From assembly GCA_964392115.1 (NCBI GenBank), contig CAYMOU010000027.1:1-28426 (forward strand): a DNA stretch of 28,426 nt. The letters run 5' to 3'. This document shows positions 25,138-28,426 of this stretch, piece by piece. Numbering within the stretch: the first letter of the stretch is position 1; the number at the start of each line of letters is the position of its first letter. The notes under the pieces were generated by a model. The model was not told the origin of the DNA and did no database searches. It saw only the letters and a program-made list of their open reading frames with translations. The stretch comes from CAYXWM01 sp964392115. Its GTDB lineage: Bacteria; Bacillota; Clostridia; Lachnospirales; WRBF01. The position numbers and the translations under genes are program-made.

Positions 25138-25838
25138 TTAATCACTCAAAAAACGGTCTATTTCATCTTGGCTTGACAACTGAGCGGCTAGGCATTTATT
25201 TTGCGGTTTTTCTCTTATGTTTATCGAATAGGTAATAAAATCCAAAAATAAACCCAGTGTCATTTCTTCTAATTCGGCAATAGCGATTCGGCTTTGTTTC
25301 GCTAAAAATAAAAGCAAGCAAGTGCTTATTTCTTCGCTATCGCCTGAGGTTTTTTTGGCTCTATGTTACCCTTTTGGGATTTGTACCATAGATCAAGGCA
25401 ACGGTCGAAGACTGTTTTTACGGGAAAACATTCAAAACTTTCAGCCCATTCCATAGGTTCTTTATTAATGGAGGCGTCTGCATTTTTTGCAAAGGCATAA
25501 ATAATATCCAACATTAAGATCCAATCGTCCAAATCCTCATTTTCGGTTGGGTCAAACATATCAAACAATTCGTCTTCAGATAATTCGCCGGAGGTATATA
25601 AACCGAAAATATATTCATTGGCTTTTGCTTCATCTTTTATTCCGGCACTCAGAATTTTTTTGGCCAGTTTTTCGCTTTTTAATAACTTTTTCATTCCGAG
25701 TTTTTGGGTTTTGGTTGAAAGATTTTTTATATCCTCAAACATATCCCTGCCGGTTTCGTTACGATAAACCAATAATGCTTTTAATGTTACTTTTATGGGT
25801 ACGGACTGTGTTTCGTTTATTTGAATCTCCCGTTGCAT
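25138..25838 (-). CDS. Tail assembly chaperone G-T (product of -1 frameshift)
   Basis: A fusion of the first 163 residues of chaperone G with a 70-residue T extension read in the -1 frame. Slippage at A-AAA-AAA (25350-25356) puts ribosomes into a frame that is open to the TAA at 25138-25140. The extension reads TSGDSEEISTCLLLFLAKQS and contains AIAELEEMTLGLFLDFI, the pattern of the short second chaperone frame in Clostridia phages. By analogy with lambda gpG/gpGT, G coats the tape measure while G-T recruits tube subunits. The T part has no start codon of its own with a ribosome site. Total predicted length is 233 residues. Confidence 0.8.
25326..25838 (-). CDS. Tail assembly chaperone G
   Basis: A 170-residue helical protein: MQREIQINETQSVPIKVTLK then ALLVYRNETGRDMFEDI, an acidic centre (SGELSEDELFDMFDPTENED) and WILMLDIIYAFAKNAD. 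This opening, a short beta hairpin then LLVYRxxxGxDMF, is the usual form of Gram-positive phage G-like chaperones. It sits between the tail tube and tape measure genes. The ATG at 25838 has AAGGAG 12 nt upstream; a TTG at 25847 would be only 3 nt from that site. The first 80 bases overlap the end of the upstream tube-like gene in another frame. Confidence 0.78.
   Translation of the reverse strand: MQREIQINETQSVPIKVTLKALLVYRNETGRDMFEDIKNLSTKTQKLGMKKLLKSEKLAKKILSAGIKDEAKANEYIFGLYTSGELSEDELFDMFDPTENEDLDDWILMLDIIYAFAKNADASINKEPMEWAESFECFPVKTVFDRCLDLWYKSQKGNIEPKKPQAIAKK
25350..25356 (-). promoter_or_regulatory. Programmed -1 ribosomal frameshift site (A-AAA-AAA)
   Basis: Seven A on the minus strand, in phase as A-AAA-AAA relative to the chaperone G frame (codons CCA AAA AAA CCT). 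It lies 7 codons before the G stop. The -1 frame is open for 70 codons after it. Confidence 0.78.
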
Positions 25839-26388
25839 ATTCTGCAAACACTCCTTCTTTCGGTTCGTGTACTGATTTAAACCAGTTATACTCGTTGCCT
25901 TCGTAGGATATAAGTCCGTCTCCCGGCCGGGGCAATGCTATGCCGTTAAGCGTATAGTAATAAGGGGTTACGCTGTCACCATCGCCGTATATATTTACGG
26001 ATTTTGAAAATTTATCAAACTTAACGTTATATAAAACACCCTTAATAGGCTCGGCCGAGGTATGAAATTCATAAATCAGACCTATGTTTTCTTGGTTGTT
26101 GTAAGAAAAGTTGTACTCGGTTGAAGAAAACCCCAAAGCACTTAACAAAAATGAATCATACGGAAGCATAACTTCAAGGGAAACACTGTATCCCAAGTTT
26201 TCATTTTCCCTGTCAAATATGACATTGCCTATTTGAATATCAGTATTTGCCGTCATGGGTTCCATATTAAACATACGTACGCCCGTTAAAATATTAACGG
26301 GACTGTACGTATCCGGTGTTAGTGGTTCATCAGTGCGTTGGGAAACGGTAAAATAACCAATTCTCGCAAGACCCTGATTTATTTTCAT
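25759..26388 (-). CDS. Tail-tube-like protein, second copy
   Basis: A 209-residue protein directly before the chaperones, where siphophages place the major tail protein. Features fit phi13-type tail tube proteins: MTANTDIQIGNVIFDRENEN (about 45-64), YSVSLEVMLPYDSFLLSALG (about 67-86), and a later KGVLYNVKFDKFSKSVNIYG. The C-terminal 27 residues (ATGDSNKRNTVRTHKSNIKS onward) are encoded over the start of the chaperone gene in another frame and look basic and unlike the rest. The ATG at 26388 overlaps the upstream stop as ATGA, indicating coupling. Which of the two tube-like proteins builds most of the tube cannot be told. Confidence 0.65.
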   Translation of the reverse strand: MKINQGLARIGYFTVSQRTDEPLTPDTYSPVNILTGVRMFNMEPMTANTDIQIGNVIFDRENENLGYSVSLEVMLPYDSFLLSALGFSSTEYNFSYNNQENIGLIYEFHTSAEPIKGVLYNVKFDKFSKSVNIYGDGDSVTPYYYTLNGIALPRPGDGLISYEGNEYNWFKSVHEPKEGVFAEYATGDSNKRNTVRTHKSNIKSIIGLS

Positions 26389-27224
26389 TTTATTGTTACC
26401 GGTATAGAAATTACAGTTGAGTCTGCATCGTTAAAGGTAAGGGTTACGGTTGCTTCACCCTGTTCTACGCCTGTAATTCGTAAATTTCCGCCTTCTGCCA
26501 TGCTGTTTGGGCTTACAGTTGCAACAGAAGTGGTGGAAGAAGAAATACTGACGCTTGTTGCGCTGTTTAAGTTTACCAAAACGTCAACGGTTTCACCGGC
26601 GTCTATGATTACGGCAGTTTCGGACACAGAAGGTTTGTAGGTTGGAGTGTAAATTTTGTCAAACCATTTATCGTATACTGTGGGATCTGTCTTTCTGTCG
26701 GCTATTACATAGCTTGTACCGTATACAGGGCTTTTTTCTGCGCTTAAGTTAAATGTTTCGTACTGAGGCGCTTGAGTGCCGCCGTCCTCTGCCAAAGTGG
26801 CTTTGATTGAATTCAAGTCGGCTGTGCAATGGTAAAGCACATGTCTTCTGTCTTTAACGTCGTTGGATACTCCGAAAAGAAGATAGAATGGTTGAGCCAC
26901 GGGTTTTGCTTCTTCAATTAAAACGCCGTTAGCATCACGTTTCATGTTAAACGCATACTCTCTGAAATCATCCGGTATGTAGGTTGTTTCAAGGGTACCG
27001 GCATAGGTTTTTGAAGATTGAATATTGCCCACAATATTACCGATACCGGTTTCGGTTGTACCGTATACTTTTACGGCTTCACCGCTGCTTGTGAGGTCAA
27101 TGGCACGGGCACCTACCCAAGGAATAGGATCGCTGTAAGTATATGAGCCATCTTGACCCACAACGATTTTACCCCACATTAATCTTTGTAAACCCCATAC
27201 TACTTTGTTTTCTCTTTGCATCAT
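26385..27224 (-). CDS. Major tail (tube) protein with C-terminal Ig-like domain
   Basis: About 279 residues. The N-terminal 190 residues resemble phi13-family major tail proteins: VPWVGARAIDL-type segment (PIPWVGARAIDLTSSGEAVK), VKVYGTTETGIGNIVG, GTLETTYIPDDFREYAF and the FYLLFGVSNDVKDRRHVLYH core. The C-terminal 80 residues form an Ig-like (BIG2-type) domain: AVIIDAGETVDVLVNLNSAT, SVATVSPNSM and LRITGVEQGEATVTLTF. Ig-like domains are common surface decorations on tail tubes. The start at 27224 has AAGGA 8 nt upstream; an ATG two codons earlier is too close. It ends in an ATGA overlap with the second tube-like gene. Confidence 0.78.
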   Translation of the reverse strand: MMQRENKVVWGLQRLMWGKIVVGQDGSYTYSDPIPWVGARAIDLTSSGEAVKVYGTTETGIGNIVGNIQSSKTYAGTLETTYIPDDFREYAFNMKRDANGVLIEEAKPVAQPFYLLFGVSNDVKDRRHVLYHCTADLNSIKATLAEDGGTQAPQYETFNLSAEKSPVYGTSYVIADRKTDPTVYDKWFDKIYTPTYKPSVSETAVIIDAGETVDVLVNLNSATSVSISSSTTSVATVSPNSMAEGGNLRITGVEQGEATVTLTFNDADSTVISIPVTIK

Positions 27225-27287
27225 GTTCATCTTCCTTTCTTATTTTGGTTTTTATCTATAAAATTCATAAAGAACTTATAGCCACAA

Positions 27288-27683
27288 TTAAGACTCAACA
27301 GCGGAGCTGTCTACAATTTGATTAAACCCGAAGGTACAAGCCAATATTGCATGGTCCGAAATTTCGTTTTCTTCAAAGTCACAAAACCCATCACCTGTGC
27401 TAAACCCGGCAGACTTTAAGAGTTGTGTGATTAACTCTATACGTCTGAATATTTCCTTCCTTCCGGTTTCGGTGACAGCGTTTTGTGTTTTATAATAGTA
27501 TTTCAGAAGAATTTGCGTATTTCTCGTTGTTACATCTGTACCGCTTTGGGTTACCTTGTCATATGTTTGATTTAAAACCACATATTCGTCAACCGGTATG
27601 CTTTGGGGATTGCTTTTGTAATACACACCGATTTCGAACTCCTTGAAAAGCAAGTCAAAAATTAAGTTAATAACATCAATCAA
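27288..27683 (-). CDS. Tail terminator / tail completion-like protein
   Basis: A 131-residue protein, first of the tail genes: MIDVINLIFDLLFKEFEIGV, VDEYVVLNQTYDKV, NTQILLKYYYKTQNAVTETG, then RKEIFRRIELITQLLKSAGF and HAILACTFGFNQIVD. The alpha/beta plan, with a paired strand (TTRNTQILLKYYYK) and a long helix, fits the tail terminator proteins that cap the tube and set its end. It starts at TTG 27683 with AAAGGGG about 8 nt upstream. In a complete phage the head-tail connector genes would lie just upstream; here there is only a 233-bp leader. Confidence 0.6.
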   Translation of the reverse strand: MIDVINLIFDLLFKEFEIGVYYKSNPQSIPVDEYVVLNQTYDKVTQSGTDVTTRNTQILLKYYYKTQNAVTETGRKEIFRRIELITQLLKSAGFSTGDGFCDFEENEISDHAILACTFGFNQIVDSSAVES

Positions 27684-27916
27684 TTTGCATTACCCCTTTG
27701 TTTTGGTTTTTGTATTTTAAGATGTAAAAACCCTTAACCTTTTCATACGAATTTGCATGAACAAAATTAAGGGTTGAAAGAATAGGGCATTACATCAGGC
27801 TTGCCGGGTTAATTCCCAAGACACTGCATTAGTATTGCTTTTCTTTTAGCATCTTGGTCTGTTTGATTTTTCTATGATACCATTATATCAAGGTTAAAGT
27901 GACATATGGGACAACC
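27684..27916 (-). promoter_or_regulatory. Leader of the tail operon with promoter and long hairpin
   Basis: A 233-bp gap right after the regulator. On the minus strand a perfect TATAAT lies at 27887-27882; the nearest -35 is TTGTCC at 27914-27909, 21 nt away, a spacing usually needing an activator. A transcript from it would carry paired segments CCAAGA/TCTTGG (27857-27852 and 27821-27816) and GGCA/TGCC, then a long hairpin at 27775-27729 (AACCCTTAA against TTAAGGGTT, with an inner TTCAT/ATGAA stem), ending in a short T-run. The last resembles an attenuator. No known riboswitch class is recognised. Confidence 0.5.
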
Positions 27917-28312
27917 TCAGTTTTTCTCCAAATACCTGTACGCAGCCTTTTTTACACTATCCTCACTGTTACCGCCGCCGACTTTAGCAGCAACTTGATT
28001 CCATGTCAGTCCGTTTATATATCTCATTGTCAAAATGACCCTTATATGGCTGTCATCTATGTTAGAGATATAATTATTCAGCCGATTTAATTCTGAAAAG
28101 CATTTTTTTAAGTACTCTTCCAATGTAGACTTTAAATCCACTATTTCCGCTGCATATTTTGCAACTTTATCTGTTTTTCCGTATGTACGTGGCATACCTG
28201 TTATTCTGATTGAAGAACCGGTTGAGGTTTCCTCCAACTCCATAATCCTACGCCGAAGCTCTTCAAACTCTTTCTTTAAAAAATACAGTTGCGATAACTC
28301 TTTAACAGTCAT
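27917..28312 (-). CDS. DUF1492 / RinA-ArpU-type late regulator
   Basis: A 131-residue protein. An N-terminal coiled coil (LSQLYFLKKEFEELRRRIME, about 6-25) and a KTDKVAKYAAEIVDLKSTLE segment precede a C-terminal helix-turn-helix of sigma-70 region 4 type: VILTMRYINGLTWNQVAAKV then NSEDSVKKAAYRYLEKN. This arrangement is typical of DUF1492 and RinA/ArpU-like phage regulators that switch on late (structural and lysis) genes. The ATG at 28312 has GGGAGAG upstream with 3-5 nt spacing; an ATG at 28324 has no ribosome site. It stands directly before the tail-operon promoter, so control of that operon is a reasonable inference. Confidence 0.75.
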   Translation of the reverse strand: MTVKELSQLYFLKKEFEELRRRIMELEETSTGSSIRITGMPRTYGKTDKVAKYAAEIVDLKSTLEEYLKKCFSELNRLNNYISNIDDSHIRVILTMRYINGLTWNQVAAKVGGGNSEDSVKKAAYRYLEKN

Positions 28313-28426
28313 ATACTCTCCCATATTATTTCTACCAAACCGGTTAGGATTATTGTCCGTTAATTTTATGTAGTAAAGATTCTGACATTGGGTTTGAATA
28401 CAAATAAACTTTCGGTTTCCCTGCTA
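28313..28426. other. Upstream region of the regulator, cut by the window end
   Basis: No gene seen. An imperfect dyad GTTTGAATACAAATAAAC lies at about 28386-28410 and could be an operator, but no repressor family match is claimed. No LexA box was seen. Confidence 0.25.

Larger units (their letters stand above)
14322..28426 (-). mobile_element. Phage-tail operon without head genes (tailocin candidate), cut by the window end
   Basis: A compact minus-strand operon of tail, baseplate, fibre and lysis genes preceded by a late-type regulator. Tail terminator, two tube-like proteins, frameshifted G/G-T chaperones, tape measure, Dit, Gp37-like hub, fibres, XkdX-like peptide, endolysin and holin occur in standard siphophage order. 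No terminase, portal, protease, major capsid, head-tail connector or integrase gene is present, and there is no sheath, so a non-contractile F-type particle is inferred. No attachment-site repeat could be recognised at the left edge. Head genes beyond 28426 cannot be excluded, although they would normally lie between the regulator and the tail genes. Confidence 0.65.

Noticed and set aside
28386..28410. LexA-type operator upstream of the late regulator
   Set aside because: The dyad GTTTGAATACAAATAAAC lacks the GAAC-N4-GTTC core of Firmicute LexA boxes.
14322..28426. Contractile R-type tailocin or extracellular injection system
   Set aside because: No sheath, baseplate wedge, spike or AAA ATPase gene; tube plus G/G-T chaperones plus Dit point to a flexible non-contractile tail.

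Overview
The window looks like a chromosomal segment of a spore-forming, low-to-moderate GC Clostridia bacterium (Bacillota). Evidence: SpoIIM next to a XerD-type recombinase, a YjfB-family motility peptide, strong Firmicute Shine-Dalgarno sites, sigma-A promoters with 17-nt spacers, and phage proteins of Clostridia type. Genus cannot be decided from the sequence.

Positions 1-14250 are a plus-strand housekeeping block. In order they carry an HD-domain hydrolase, a small minus-strand yjfB gene, a fused NadD-YqeK gene (NAD synthesis plus Ap4A-hydrolase-type HD domain), rsfS (ribosome silencing), an FtsK/SpoIIIE DNA translocase lacking the usual C-terminal gamma domain, asnS, spoIIM, xerD (catalytic His replaced by Asn), a GT-C membrane glycosyltransferase, asd and dapA (lysine/DAP pathway). 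Between these genes lie five copies of a palindromic intergenic repeat, all in one orientation. Two copies are split by different fold-back sequences of about 104 and 160 bp.

Positions 14322-28426 are a minus-strand phage-tail operon, read from right to left. It runs: RinA/ArpU/DUF1492-type late regulator, leader with a weak promoter and long hairpin, tail-terminator-like protein, two tail-tube-like proteins (one with an Ig-like tail), tail assembly chaperones G and G-T joined by a -1 frameshift site, a strong hairpin terminator, a 1.5-kb-residue-class tape measure, distal tail protein, Gp37-like hub, baseplate/fibre proteins including a glycine-rich one, an XkdX-like peptide, an M15 endolysin, a holin and a membrane-anchored coiled-coil protein, then a terminator facing dapA.

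No terminase, portal, protease, capsid or integrase gene is visible, and the regulator abuts the tail genes directly. The best reading is therefore a headless, non-contractile (F-type) phage-tail particle locus, that is a tailocin candidate with its own lysis cassette. The window ends just upstream of the regulator, so head genes further out cannot be excluded.
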